DNA of 56,600 nucleotides, taken from positions 1 to 56,600 of the forward strand of contig NZ_JAWHTD010000028.1 of assembly GCF_032586235.1 (NCBI RefSeq), in the 5' to 3' direction. The DNA comes from Aestuariicoccus sp032586235. Its GTDB lineage: Bacteria > Pseudomonadota > Alphaproteobacteria > Rhodobacterales > Rhodobacteraceae. Numbering within the stretch: the stretch's first letter is position 1; each line of letters starts with the position of its first letter. Below are positions 7,599-16,812 of this stretch, piece by piece. Under the pieces are notes generated by a model. That model made no database searches and was not told where the DNA came from. It saw nothing but the letters and a program-made list of their open reading frames with translations. A program made the position numbers and the translations under genes.

Positions 7599-8584
7599 GC
7601 GTTGCCTCGAACGCCGGATACGAATGGTTGTTGTGCTGAAGTTTCATCTGTCGCGCGTCGCCCAGCTTTGGGCTGCTCTGCTAGCACCCGAGTCCCGGCA
7701 CGACCCTCTATGATGGCGCGGGCATCTGTGAGCTGTCCAATACCGGCGAGTTTGCCGCTGGCTGTTGCGAAGGCCACCGCAGCAGCGACCTTTGGACCCA
7801 TCGATCCGGGCGGAAGGTCAAGGTTCCCAAGTTTTGCCGGCGTTGTCGTGCTGATAGCGCTCTGATTTGGAGCGCCAAAATCTCGGTAGACGGCTGGCAC
7901 GTCAGTCAGAAGCAAAAGCGCGTCTGCGCCGAGGCCAAGGGCAAGAAGGGCTGACGTTCGGTCCTTGTCGATCACCGCCTCGACGCCCTCCATGTCACCG
8001 CTCGCATTTCGAATAACCGGAATGCCTCCGCCGCCAGCGCAGATGACTATATGCTTAGCGTCCAAAAGAACCTTTATGGCGTCCAAACCTATGATGCGAA
8101 GGGGCATTGGCGACGGCACAATGCGGCGCATGCCGCCGTTTGCTTCCTGGACCATCTGCCAGCCGTGATCGCTGGCGGCCTGCGCAGCCTCTGTATCGGT
8201 ATAGACAGGACCGATGGGCTTGCTGGGAGTGCCAAAGGCAGGGTCTTTCGGGTCCACCTCCACACGGCTGAGAAGAGTTGCACAGTGCGAACCCTTTGGG
8301 AGCGCGTTCATCAATTCCTGTTCGATCAGGTAGCCAATCATGCCATCTGTCTCAGCGCCCAGTACATCCAGCGGCCATGGTTTTTGAGGATCATAGGACG
8401 CACCTTGGAGGGCCAGCAAACCAACCTGTGGTCCGTTGCCATGGGCCACGATGATTTCGTGGTCACGCGCGAGATCTGCAAGTGCAAGTGCCGCGATCCT
8501 CACGTTCGTACGCTGTACGGCTGCGGTCAGCGGCTCTCCTCTGCGTAACAATGCGTTTCCGCCAAGGGCCACAACGATGCGCAT
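7595..8584 (-). CDS. arcC: Carbamate kinase (arginine deiminase pathway)
   Basis: The protein has 329 residues and an amino-acid-kinase fold. It moves phosphate from carbamoyl phosphate to ADP, the ATP-making step of the pathway, leaving CO2 and ammonia. Seen are VVALGGNALLRRGEP at the N-terminus, AHGNGPQVGLLALQ near residue 50, CAGGGGIPV, and DKDRTSALLALGL near the end of the catalytic core. The length is slightly over the usual 310 because of a C-terminal tail. It starts one base after arcB ends and overlaps the GNAT start, so translation is coupled. No key motif is missing. Confidence 0.95.
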   Translation of the reverse strand: MRIVVALGGNALLRRGEPLTAAVQRTNVRIAALALADLARDHEIIVAHGNGPQVGLLALQGASYDPQKPWPLDVLGAETDGMIGYLIEQELMNALPKGSHCATLLSRVEVDPKDPAFGTPSKPIGPVYTDTEAAQAASDHGWQMVQEANGGMRRIVPSPMPLRIIGLDAIKVLLDAKHIVICAGGGGIPVIRNASGDMEGVEAVIDKDRTSALLALGLGADALLLLTDVPAVYRDFGAPNQSAISTTTPAKLGNLDLPPGSMGPKVAAAVAFATASGKLAGIGQLTDARAIIEGRAGTRVLAEQPKAGRRATDETSAQQPFVSGVRGNA

Positions 8585-8585
8585 G

Positions 8586-9587
8586 TCAGGCCCCCATTGT
8601 GGCGACGAGGACCGCCTTGATCGTGTGCATCCGGTTTTCTGCCTGATCGAAAACGACTGACGCTGCGCTTTGAAACACCTCTTCGGTCACTTCCATGGAA
8701 TCGATCCCGAATTTTTGAAACGTCGCTTCGCCGACTTCGGTATCCCTGTTGTGGAATGCGGGCAGGCAATGGAGGAACTTGGCGTAGGGATTTTTCGTCT
8801 TTTCCATGACCTCGGTTGTCACGCGGTAAGGCGACAGCAGAGCGATCCGTTCTTCCCAGACGTCATCAGGTTCGCCCATGGAGACCCAGACATCCGTATA
8901 AACGAAATCGGCCCCCTCCAATCCTTCGGCATGCTTCTCGGTCAGGGTGATCCGCGCACCCGTGGTCTCGGCGATGGTGCGACATTGCGCGACAAGGTCA
9001 TCGTCGGGCCAGCAGCTTTGGGGACCACACAGGCGGATATCCATGCCGATCAGGGCGGCGCCAACCATCAGGCTTGAGCCCATGTTGTTGCCTGCATCTC
9101 CCATGAAGCAAAAGGCGATATCAGACAGGTGCTTGTGCGTGAACTCGCGCATGGTCATCAGGTCGGCGAGGATCTGTGTAGGATGAAAATCGTCCGTCAG
9201 CCCGTTGAACACCGGCACGCCGGAGAACTCCGCCAGCACCTCGGCATCCTTTTGGCCGAAGCCGCGATACTCGATGCCATCGTAGAACCGGCCCAGAACC
9301 CGCGCGGTGTCCTTCATGGTTTCCTTGTGGCCGATATGGCTGCCGGATGGTCCCAGATAAGTGACATGCGCGCCTTGATCGTACGCCGCCACCTCGAACC
9401 CGCTGCGGGTGCGCGTGCTGTCCTTCTCGAAAATGAGGGCGATGTTTTTGCCTTGAAGCATTTGCTGTTCATATCCGCCTGCTTTCGCCATCTTCAGGCT
9501 GGCGGCGAGTTGCAACAGGTGCCGGATCTCCTCCGGAGTGAAATCGAGCAGCTTGATAAAACTGCGTCCATGCAGGTTCTGTGGCAT
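8586..9587 (-). CDS. arcB: Ornithine carbamoyltransferase, catabolic
   Basis: In this pathway the enzyme splits citrulline with phosphate into ornithine and carbamoyl phosphate. The 333 residues have the full carbamoyltransferase layout: STRTR at 57-61 binding the phosphate, HPTQILADLMT near the middle, FMGDAGNNMGSS, VYTDVWVSMGE for ornithine, and HCLPAFH near residue 275. The catabolic role is taken from position between arcA (10 bases upstream) and arcC (1 base downstream); sequence alone cannot separate it from an anabolic ArgF. The start MPQNLHGRSFIKLLDF is typical. Confidence 0.95.
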   Translation of the reverse strand: MPQNLHGRSFIKLLDFTPEEIRHLLQLAASLKMAKAGGYEQQMLQGKNIALIFEKDSTRTRSGFEVAAYDQGAHVTYLGPSGSHIGHKETMKDTARVLGRFYDGIEYRGFGQKDAEVLAEFSGVPVFNGLTDDFHPTQILADLMTMREFTHKHLSDIAFCFMGDAGNNMGSSLMVGAALIGMDIRLCGPQSCWPDDDLVAQCRTIAETTGARITLTEKHAEGLEGADFVYTDVWVSMGEPDDVWEERIALLSPYRVTTEVMEKTKNPYAKFLHCLPAFHNRDTEVGEATFQKFGIDSMEVTEEVFQSAASVVFDQAENRMHTIKAVLVATMGA

Positions 9588-9597
9588 TGGATGTTCC

Positions 9598-10821
9598 TCA
9601 AATGGGGTCGCGGATCAGCGGACAGGTCATGCAATGTGACCCACCGCGCCCGCGCCCAAGCTCTGATCCGGGGATGGTTATGACCTCGACACCCGCCTTG
9701 CGCAGAAGGGTGTTTGAATAGACGTTGCGTTCGTACCCGACGACAACGCCGGGCTCGAGGCAGACCACGTTGTTGGCGTCGTCCCATTGTTCGCGGGCGG
9801 ATTCGTAAGCATCGCCGCCGGTTGGAACGGTGCGCAGGGTCTTGAGGCCAAGGGCGTCGGCCACGACCGCCAGAAACGGTTTCGTTTCGGCCTCCACGAC
9901 GACGTCCTCGCCCTTGCCGGGGCGCAGGCTGTAGCAACGGATGGCATCGGTCACCTCGGCAAAGACCGTGACCAGATCGCGGTCGCAGAAGGTAAAGACC
10001 GTATCGAGGTGCATGGACCCGCGCGCACGGGGAAACTGACAGGCAATGACACGTGTCGCACCGCCACCGGCAAACAATCCACGGGCAATCTGGCCGACGG
10101 CCTGTGGTGTCGTGCGCTCCCCCATGCCGATCAGAACGGTGCCGTTTCCGATGGGCATGACATCCCCGCCTTCGACCGTCGCCGGGCCATGATCGGCCAT
10201 CGGGTCGCCCCACCAGACGGGAAAGCCCGCGTCCTTGAAGTTGGGATGAAAGCGATAGATGGCGGCGAGGTTCAGCGTCTCCAGCCGCCGCGCGGGCCAG
10301 TGCATCGGGTTGAGTGTAACGCCGCCATAGATCCAGCATGTCGTATCGCGGGTGAAGATGTGGTTGGGCAGCGGCGCCAGGATAAAATCCGCGGGCTCCA
10401 GCATGGGGGCCAGCACACCCTTTTCCGGGATCGGCAGTTCGGCCCTGCTCATGCCGCCGATCAGGATGGTCGACAGTAGATCGGCGTCGACCTCCATCAG
10501 GTGGGCCATGAGGTCATCGGCCAGGCCGACGCCGACGGTGTTGTCGCTGATCCGCGCATCGAGCAGCCATTTGCGGGCGTCCATGTCTTTCAGCGTTTCC
10601 ATGAGCAATTGGCGCAGGAACACGACCTCGACGCCGCGATTGCGCATCGCATCGACGAAGGTCATGTGCTCGATCCGCGCCTGCTTCACCCAGATCACAT
10701 CATCGAAGAGCAGTTCGGCGCAGTTGGCGGGCGTCAGCCGGGCCATCGCGGCGCCGGGCTTGTGAACGAGGACACGGCGCAGCTTGCCCGCCTCGGAATG
10801 GACACCGTAGGTGATGCTCAT
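9598..10821 (-). CDS. arcA: Arginine deiminase
   Basis: The enzyme hydrolyses arginine to citrulline and ammonia, the first step of the pathway, in the cytoplasm. It has 407 residues, the expected length. The catalytic cysteine is Cys397 in the closing GGSHCMTCPLIRDPI block, equivalent to the nucleophile of the Pseudomonas enzyme. Other family marks are the FTRDTTCWIYGG and EGGDVMPIGNGTVLIGMGER blocks and the HLDTVFTFCD motif. Its ATG overlaps the stop of the transporter gene by 4 bases. It looks complete and functional. Confidence 0.96.
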   Translation of the reverse strand: MSITYGVHSEAGKLRRVLVHKPGAAMARLTPANCAELLFDDVIWVKQARIEHMTFVDAMRNRGVEVVFLRQLLMETLKDMDARKWLLDARISDNTVGVGLADDLMAHLMEVDADLLSTILIGGMSRAELPIPEKGVLAPMLEPADFILAPLPNHIFTRDTTCWIYGGVTLNPMHWPARRLETLNLAAIYRFHPNFKDAGFPVWWGDPMADHGPATVEGGDVMPIGNGTVLIGMGERTTPQAVGQIARGLFAGGGATRVIACQFPRARGSMHLDTVFTFCDRDLVTVFAEVTDAIRCYSLRPGKGEDVVVEAETKPFLAVVADALGLKTLRTVPTGGDAYESAREQWDDANNVVCLEPGVVVGYERNVYSNTLLRKAGVEVITIPGSELGRGRGGSHCMTCPLIRDPI

Positions 10822-12269
10822 GTCGGTGTTCCTTGCAATAGAACGCCAAGGCTGAGGGCAGCCATGACGATGATCGTGAGACCCAGAAGCACCGGCCAGA
10901 CGAAGCGCAACCAGCGTTCGTAAGGAACACGCCCGATGGCGAGGCCACCCATGACGACCGCAGAGGTGGGGGTGACCAGATTGACCACGCCTTCTGCCGA
11001 CTGGAACGCTGTCACCACGAGGCTGCGAGATACCCCTGCAAAGTCGCCGACGGGGGCAAGGATCGGCATGGACAGGACGGCAAGGCCGGAGGTGGAGGGC
11101 ACGAAGAAGGAGAGGACGACCTGAATCCAGTACATCACGTTGATGAACACGACCTCATTGAGGCCCACGACGGTGCCTTCTGCCCAGTGAAGGATCGTGT
11201 CGGTGATGTGGCCCGCGTCCATGATCACGACGATGCCACGCGCCAGCCCGATGATCAGCGCCACGCCCAAAAGGTCGCGCGCTCCGCCGACGAAGGCGTC
11301 GACAAGCCTTTTCTCTCCTAACCGTCCTATGATCCCTATGGCGATACCGGCGAACAGGAACAGCCCACTCATTTCGGCCATCCACCAGCCGCCCAGCGAG
11401 ACTCCCCAGATCATCACCGCGAAGGTCGCGCCGAAAAGTAGCAGGACGATCTTGTGCAGACCGGTAAAGTCGCTGAGTCCGGCCTCGGCCGTGCTGCGGA
11501 AATGCGCCTCGTTCTCGGCCTTTCTGTCAAAGACCAGCGACTGGGACGGGTCGGCCTTGACCCGTGCGGCATAGCGCATGACGTAAGCGACGGCCGCAGC
11601 GAAGGTGAGCGCAAGCAGGACCAGCCTCAGCGTCAGCCCGTCGGTGAAGGGCACTCCGGCGGCGTCCGACGCGATCACGGTCGAAAAGGCGTTCACGGTC
11701 GAGCCGAGTACGCCCACCCCGGCACCCAACAGGATCACCGCCACGGCGGTCAGCGCGTCATAGCCCGCCGCGATCATCACCGGCGTCAGGATGACGTAGA
11801 AGGCCAGAGTTTCCTCGGCCATGCCATAGGTCGAGCCGCCCGCCGCAAAGAGCGCCATGAGGATCGGGATCATCCACTTTTCCCGCCCTTCGAGCCGCAC
11901 CATTGCGCGCTTGATGCCCGCATCGATGGCCCCAGTTGCCGTGACCACTCCGATGAACCCGCCGATCATCAGAACGAACAGCGCCACGTCGATGGCATTG
12001 GCAGAATAGCTTCCCGGATCGTAGAAGCCTGCGATGGGAGCGAGTATGACGTCGAAAAAGCCTTGCGGATTGGCGTCGGTGGGCGCGTAGGTTCCCGCCA
12101 CCGGAACATCCTTGCCAAGCGCCTCGGACGCAGCGCGCTCATACTGACCGGCCGGGATCACCCACGTCAGCCCTGCGATGATCACGATCAGCGCGAAAAG
12201 AATGGTATAGGCTGAGGGGAAGTGGAAACGGGGGCTGCGTTCGGCAGATGTCGTTTTGGTGGGTGGCAT
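10818..12269 (-). CDS. YfcC-family basic amino acid carrier, probable arginine/ornithine exchanger
   Basis: This is a 483-residue inner-membrane protein with about 12 hydrophobic helices, of the YfcC/DcuC superfamily. Characteristic stretches are AGGSTYGMAEETLAFYVILTP near residue 165 and FVPSTSGLAVLSMPILAPVGD near 400. The ATG at 12269 follows AAGGA at good spacing; a longer frame from 12503 is not supported. As first gene of the arc operon it fills the place held by ArcD in other bacteria, so exchange of arginine for ornithine is the likely role by context. The structure does not prove the substrate. Confidence 0.85.
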   Translation of the reverse strand: MPPTKTTSAERSPRFHFPSAYTILFALIVIIAGLTWVIPAGQYERAASEALGKDVPVAGTYAPTDANPQGFFDVILAPIAGFYDPGSYSANAIDVALFVLMIGGFIGVVTATGAIDAGIKRAMVRLEGREKWMIPILMALFAAGGSTYGMAEETLAFYVILTPVMIAAGYDALTAVAVILLGAGVGVLGSTVNAFSTVIASDAAGVPFTDGLTLRLVLLALTFAAAVAYVMRYAARVKADPSQSLVFDRKAENEAHFRSTAEAGLSDFTGLHKIVLLLFGATFAVMIWGVSLGGWWMAEMSGLFLFAGIAIGIIGRLGEKRLVDAFVGGARDLLGVALIIGLARGIVVIMDAGHITDTILHWAEGTVVGLNEVVFINVMYWIQVVLSFFVPSTSGLAVLSMPILAPVGDFAGVSRSLVVTAFQSAEGVVNLVTPTSAVVMGGLAIGRVPYERWLRFVWPVLLGLTIIVMAALSLGVLLQGTPT

Positions 12270-12463
12270 AATGAGGTCCTTTCCCTGTCCGGTTTTTGAA
12301 AAGAACCGGCGGCCACCCTCATCTTGATCCAGGATCGCAGATCGCGGACTGACCGAGGTTAGGCTGCGCGCATCACATAGGCCATGGATCGGAACGCGAA
12401 CCGTGCCGATGCATGGCCTGAACCTTGCCGCCCTAAGGAACCCGCGCCAGACAACTCTCGCGA

Positions 12464-12811
12464 TCAACTCAGCGGGGTCTGCTGATGCGCCAGCCGCAGC
12501 CACTTGCCGTCGTCGTTCAGGTAGGTCGAGGTGCAGAGCGCCTCATAGATCGGTTCGTCGCTCCGTTCGGCAGAGACACGATAGGCCAATACGGCAATGT
12601 TGTTCTGGCATGAGAGATAACGCTCGCTCATTTCGACCGAACGCCACCGTTGGGCGACGTCTTTTTCTCTCCAGAGCGCATCGCCCTGAAGAATGCCGGC
12701 AGGATAGGGCAAGACGAAGACAGCGCCCTTTGCGGTCGCGTGACGCGCACTGTCAGCGCCTTGTGTCCAGAAGCGTTCTTCCAGATCCCAGAGGGTGTCA
12801 TCTGCAGTCAT
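12464..12811 (-). CDS. DUF4440 / NTF2-like domain protein
   Basis: The 115-residue protein begins MTADDTLWDLEERFWTQG and has the small cone-shaped NTF2-like pattern: an N-terminal helix with WDLEERFW, central strands ending in NIAVLAYRVSAE, and a closing LCTSTYLNDDGKWLRLAHQQ strand pair typical of DUF4440. A strong AAGGAG lies before the ATG at 12811. Such proteins act as small-molecule enzymes or binding folds; no catalytic residue can be assigned. It lies 194 bases upstream of the arc operon start in the same direction. Confidence 0.8.
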   Translation of the reverse strand: MTADDTLWDLEERFWTQGADSARHATAKGAVFVLPYPAGILQGDALWREKDVAQRWRSVEMSERYLSCQNNIAVLAYRVSAERSDEPIYEALCTSTYLNDDGKWLRLAHQQTPLS

Positions 12812-12874
12812 TCAAGGCTCCTTTCAAGATTGGCGGTTGTGCTTGGTGATGGCTGTTTCGCGCAGGGGTTCATC

Positions 12875-13291
12875 TCACTGGCCTTGTGCGAGCATGGCGA
12901 CCCAGCCAACGAACAGGGCGGCCGCAACGATCCAGTAGAATGGGGATCCCTGAGGCGGCAGCGCAAGCTTGGCCGAAGTGCCGTCCTGGGGTGAAATTGC
13001 GGTCGTCGCCCGCCTCGGCAGCAGGGCAAGAAGGCCCGAGACAATCCTGCTCCGATCCGGAACAGGGGTCGGTACGTCATGGAAACGTGTCATCAGCGCC
13101 TCCAACCTTTGCCGTGCCGCCGCTGCGGGCAACCTGGAAAGCTCCGAGGCTTCGCTCCAGGGATCAACGCCGAGCCGGGCGAGCATCGATAGAACGGTGA
13201 CGCTGCTTCCGCGTCGATCTTCACCCAAGGGCGCGTGCAGAAACGGCTCGAATTGCGGGTCTTGTCCAAGTTGCATCGGAGCGTGTGCCAT
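12875..13291 (-). CDS. Hypothetical protein with C-terminal membrane anchor
   Basis: The favoured start is the ATG at 13291, which follows AAGGA at a spacing of 7; longer starts at 13342 and 13396 lack a binding site. The 138-residue product has a soluble, helical N-terminal part (LSMLARLGVDPWSEASELSR, then LPAAAARQRLEALMTRFHDV), a Pro-rich linker, and one C-terminal helix (FYWIVAAALFVGWVAMLAQG) that should anchor it in the inner membrane. The family is unknown to me. It lies between the N-ATPase and arc operons on the same strand. Confidence 0.6.
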   Translation of the reverse strand: MAHAPMQLGQDPQFEPFLHAPLGEDRRGSSVTVLSMLARLGVDPWSEASELSRLPAAAARQRLEALMTRFHDVPTPVPDRSRIVSGLLALLPRRATTAISPQDGTSAKLALPPQGSPFYWIVAAALFVGWVAMLAQGQ

Positions 13292-13460
13292 TGCGGGATC
13301 CTTGCTGGCGCCGTTTGTATGGGCCGGATTGGCCGATGTCATGACGCCGATCGAACCAAAGCGGGCGGGTGCCACACCTTGGTTAACGACCAACATGACG
13401 CAAACCGCGCCAGCTTGTGCTGACCCAGATCAATAGGAGGCTAAGATAGCCCCGTAGCGC

Positions 13461-14315
13461 TCACCTTGCGCCGCGCGCGGATGCCGTGCCGGTCCCCAGT
13501 TCGATGATTTCGGCTGTGATCGCCTCTTGACGCACCCGGCGCAGAGTCGCCTCGAATTCGCCCAGCTCGCGCGTGATCTGGCCGCCTGCGGCGGACATGG
13601 CCTCCATTCTGGCCTCGTTCTCTGCTGCAAAGGCATGCAGAGCCGCCTTGCACACCAGGGCATGGAGATAGTCCCCGCTGAGACTATTGATCAGGGCGTC
13701 GGTGGGTAGCTGGGTCAGCGGACGTGTCCTTCCAGGCGGCGGCAGGGCCGACAGATCGACCGGCAACAGAACCTGCCGGAGGACTTGAGGTCGCCCGGAC
13801 GCCCATCCGGCATGGATCATATCCATACGCTCAAAACGACCCTCGCCCAGGGCGCGGTAGATCGCCTTGGCAATCTGATCGGCCAGTCTCGGGATGCTAG
13901 GCGTGTGCGAGGACATCGGCGCGGACCACACCGGATGGAGACCGCGCGCGGCAGCGATCGACAGACCACGGGTGCCGATCAGAAACAGGCTGGTGGCCGG
14001 CAGGTCGTCTTGGATGCTGTCAAGAACGCGTTCGCTGAAGGCACCGGCGAAGCCCTGTTCGGCGCAGAACACCAAAAGACCGATGCGACCGTCGGTTCGG
14101 CCGCGAGAGGTCTCGGCCGGTGACGTAGGACCTGCGGGTCCAAGCGCGTTGGATATGGCGGCGGCAATTGTTGCGGCATAGCTGTCGACGGCCTTAATCT
14201 CTGCGCGGGCGGTGCTGGCGCGCGCGGCGGCGATGCCCTTCATCGCGTTTACCACGGCTCCCAACTGGCGAATGCCGTCGATCCGGGCGCTGACATCGGC
14301 CAGTCGTTCGGTCAT
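13461..14315 (-). CDS. atpG: N-ATPase gamma subunit
   Basis: The central stalk subunit of the rotary ATPase, 284 residues. The N-terminal helix (RIDGIRQLGAVVNAMKGIAAAR) and the C-terminal helix (EARMEAMSAAGGQITRELGE, then LRRVRQEAITAEIIE) form the coiled coil that turns inside the catalytic hexamer; the middle is a Rossmann-like domain with VFCAEQGFAGAFSERVL. It is the last gene of the operon and overlaps atpA by 4 bases. Divergence from standard gamma subunits is clear in the middle, as expected for the N-type. Confidence 0.93.
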   Translation of the reverse strand: MTERLADVSARIDGIRQLGAVVNAMKGIAAARASTARAEIKAVDSYAATIAAAISNALGPAGPTSPAETSRGRTDGRIGLLVFCAEQGFAGAFSERVLDSIQDDLPATSLFLIGTRGLSIAAARGLHPVWSAPMSSHTPSIPRLADQIAKAIYRALGEGRFERMDMIHAGWASGRPQVLRQVLLPVDLSALPPPGRTRPLTQLPTDALINSLSGDYLHALVCKAALHAFAAENEARMEAMSAAGGQITRELGEFEATLRRVRQEAITAEIIELGTGTASARGAR

Positions 14316-15835
14316 GTCGCTGGTTCCGTATCTTCAAGCTGCGTCGCAAGGCGGGTCATCGCGGCCATCAGGGCGGCCCGCGCCGTCTCATTCAGTTCCC
14401 CGGTCTCTGAAATGGCACGCAGGGCATCGCCGGCATCCTGATCAAGATTTTCCGGCAGTTTGTCCCGAAAGGTGGCAACAGCATCGAGCGATAGGGGGTC
14501 CAGTAGCCCTGACTGCACGGCGAGCAGGAGCGCCACCTCATCTGCCAGGCGAAGGGGTGCATTCTGTGGCTGACGCAGGATTGCGCGGATCCTTTTCCCG
14601 CGCCTGAGTTGATCGCGCACGCGACCTTCGGGCATGCCGCCGAACCGGGTGAAGACCTCGAGTTCCAGAAACTGCGCATAGTCGAGCCGTAGCGTGCCGG
14701 CCGCCTCGCGCAGCACAGGCGCTTGGGTCTTGCCGCCCACACGGCTGACGCTCAGCCCCACGTCCACAGCCGGTTTCTGCCCCTGATGGAACAGAGCCGC
14801 ATCCAGCACGATCTGTCCGTCCGTGATCGAGATCAGGTTGGTCGGGATATAGGCCGACAGGTTCCCCGCATCGGTTTCTGCGATCGGCAATGCGGTCAAG
14901 GATCCGCCACCACGCGCCTTGGACAGCTTGGCAGCCCGTTCCAGTAGGCGGGCATGTATGTAGAACACGTCCCCCGGATAGGCCTCGCGCCCCGGAGATT
15001 GCCGGGTCAGTAGGGCGATCTCGCGGTGGGTGGCGGCGTGTTTAGACAGATCGTCGATCACCACGAGGGCGTGACCGCCCTGGTCGCGGAAATACTCCGC
15101 CATCGTGACGCCCGCATAGGGTGCTATCCATTGCAGCCCCGGCGCCGAGGCGGAGCCCGCGACAATCACGATGCAGCGCGCGAAATTCCCATGCGCCTGC
15201 AGAGCGTCGATGGCGCGGCGTACGCTGGATGTCTTTTGCCCCACCGCGACATAGATGCAGATCATGTCGCTGTGCGCTTGGGCGATCATCGTGTCGGTGG
15301 CCAGCGTCGTCTTTCCGGTGGAATGGTCCCCGACGATCAACTCGCGCTGGCCCCGGCCAAGCGCGAACAGTGTGTCCATCACGAGTATCCCGGTTTGCAC
15401 CGGCTGGGTCACGAGATCTCGTTCGATGATCGACGGCGCCGGGCGCTCGATCGGCCACCGCTCTTCGGCCTCAATTGCCCCCTTTCCGTCCAGCGGGCGG
15501 CCGAGCGGGTCCACGATGCGCCCAAGTAGCGCGTCGCCGACAGGCACGCTCACCACTTCGCCAGTGCCGAAGACGGCGTCGCCCGCCTCGACCTTGGTCG
15601 CCGCGTCGATGAACACGCAGCCAATCAGATCGGGGTCCAGAACCCGTGCGAACCCGAATTGACCGCCCTCAAACCGCAGAACCTCGTCCAACCGCACGTC
15701 GCGCAAGCCCGAGATCATCGCCACACCGTCCCCGATCTCCTCGACACGGCCCCTGTGTTCGGGTCGCGGACCCAGTGCCGCGCGACGCACTGCGCCTTGC
15801 GCCGAGGCGAACCAGTCTGGCGCGTCAGGCGGCAT
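14312..15835 (-). CDS. atpA: N-ATPase alpha subunit
   Basis: The non-catalytic nucleotide-binding subunit, 507 residues. It has the N-terminal beta barrel, the Walker A motif GDHSTGKT at 169-176, and the VVIDDLSKHA Walker B region. Length and order match F-type alpha subunits. It overlaps atpF by 11 bases and atpG by 4, so the operon is tightly coupled. A second, standard ATP synthase would be expected elsewhere in the genome, because N-ATPases are normally an extra enzyme. Confidence 0.95.
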   Translation of the reverse strand: MPPDAPDWFASAQGAVRRAALGPRPEHRGRVEEIGDGVAMISGLRDVRLDEVLRFEGGQFGFARVLDPDLIGCVFIDAATKVEAGDAVFGTGEVVSVPVGDALLGRIVDPLGRPLDGKGAIEAEERWPIERPAPSIIERDLVTQPVQTGILVMDTLFALGRGQRELIVGDHSTGKTTLATDTMIAQAHSDMICIYVAVGQKTSSVRRAIDALQAHGNFARCIVIVAGSASAPGLQWIAPYAGVTMAEYFRDQGGHALVVIDDLSKHAATHREIALLTRQSPGREAYPGDVFYIHARLLERAAKLSKARGGGSLTALPIAETDAGNLSAYIPTNLISITDGQIVLDAALFHQGQKPAVDVGLSVSRVGGKTQAPVLREAAGTLRLDYAQFLELEVFTRFGGMPEGRVRDQLRRGKRIRAILRQPQNAPLRLADEVALLLAVQSGLLDPLSLDAVATFRDKLPENLDQDAGDALRAISETGELNETARAALMAAMTRLATQLEDTEPAT

Positions 15836-16562
15836 TCTCGACCTCCTTCAGGATATTCTCCAGATCGGCCCGCCAGCTGTTGTGAAGCACGAAATGCCCG
15901 CTGCGGAGTTCCAGTCCGGCGATCAGGTCGGGATCGGTGACAAGACGAACGCTGGGCGTGCCGTCCAACGCATCCTTTACCGCTTGTTCGATCTTGGCCC
16001 TTTCCGCGTCCTCCGGGTTTGTCGCGGTGATGATCTCGATGTCTTCTGCCGAGGCTATCAGCGCCGTTCGGTCGGAGGCGGACATGCCCGCGATCGCCTC
16101 GACAAGTTGCGCAAGGAACGTCGCCTGAACCGCAGGCGTGTTTAACCGGCCCAGAAGCCGGGCTGCAATCTCGACTGACAATTCGGCGGCCCTCGTTGCG
16201 TTCTCTTTCCGCGCTGTGTTTCTGTCGCGGTCAATGGCGGTGCGCGCGGCAGCGATCATGGCGTCCGCCTTGGTTTGCGCATCCTTCAGCGCGGCTTTCG
16301 CTACTGTGTCTGCTGTCGCTTTGGCCTCAGCAAGTATGGACTCGCGTTCGGCCGCGATGCCTGCGCGGGCCTCGGTCACCTCTGCCAGCGCCGCTTCGGC
16401 TTTCGCCTGCGCCGTCTTGCCTTCGTCCAGTATGGCCTGCGCCGCTTCCTGCCGCCGGGCGATGGCTTCGGCAACCGGACGCCAGAAGACGCGGCCGAGA
16501 AGCCAGACGAGGATCAGGACGTTGACGGCCTGAAGACCCAATCCCCACCAATCCAGCGTCAT
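15825..16562 (-). CDS. atpF: N-ATPase b subunit with delta-like C-terminal segment
   Basis: The product has 245 residues, much longer than a usual b subunit of about 160. One N-terminal membrane helix (WGLGLQAVNVLILVWLLGRV) is followed by a long charged coiled coil (about 30-120). The last 100 residues are globular and end with TDPDLIAGLELRSGHFVLH, which resembles the end of F-type delta subunits. No separate atpH gene exists in the operon, so this protein probably does both jobs in the outer stalk. I chose the ATG at 16562 (MTLDWWGLG); a frame start 27 bases earlier overlaps atpE. Confidence 0.9.
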   Translation of the reverse strand: MTLDWWGLGLQAVNVLILVWLLGRVFWRPVAEAIARRQEAAQAILDEGKTAQAKAEAALAEVTEARAGIAAERESILAEAKATADTVAKAALKDAQTKADAMIAAARTAIDRDRNTARKENATRAAELSVEIAARLLGRLNTPAVQATFLAQLVEAIAGMSASDRTALIASAEDIEIITATNPEDAERAKIEQAVKDALDGTPSVRLVTDPDLIAGLELRSGHFVLHNSWRADLENILKEVENAA

Positions 16563-16566
16563 GCGC

Positions 16567-16812
16567 CTACCCCAGAAGCGGGTTGGCAAAGAGCAGCAGG
16601 AGCGCGATCACAAGGCAGTAGATTGCCGTCGTCTCAATCATGGCCAGGCCGACGAAAAGCGTGCGGGAGATCGTGTTCGCGGCATCGGGCTGGCGGGCGA
16701 TGGCATCCATCGCGGCAGCGACGGAGCGCCCCTCGGCAAGAGCGGGGCCGATCGCGCCGAACGCCACGGCGAATGCAGCGCAGAAAATACTGACAATGGG
16801 AGCGTATTCCAT
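16567..16812 (-). CDS. atpE: N-ATPase c subunit (rotor ring)
   Basis: The 81-residue helical hairpin builds the membrane ring. The polar loop is ARQPDAAN. Helix 2 has the ion-binding Glu60 followed by Thr61-Thr62 and Tyr65 (MIETTAIY), matching the E-S/T...Y sodium-binding pattern. Helix 1 has Glu27 where sodium-driven F-type rings carry Gln, a trait of N-type rings. The known N-type ring of Burkholderia pseudomallei was reported as proton-specific, so the coupling ion cannot be settled here. It shares one base with the atpB stop. Confidence 0.95.
   Translation of the reverse strand: MEYAPIVSIFCAAFAVAFGAIGPALAEGRSVAAAMDAIARQPDAANTISRTLFVGLAMIETTAIYCLVIALLLLFANPLLG

Noticed and set aside
12321..12338. 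FNR-like site (TTGAT...ATCGC) upstream of the arc operon
   Set aside because: The half-sites are 5 bases apart instead of 4 and the second half is poor, so it does not fit an FNR box.
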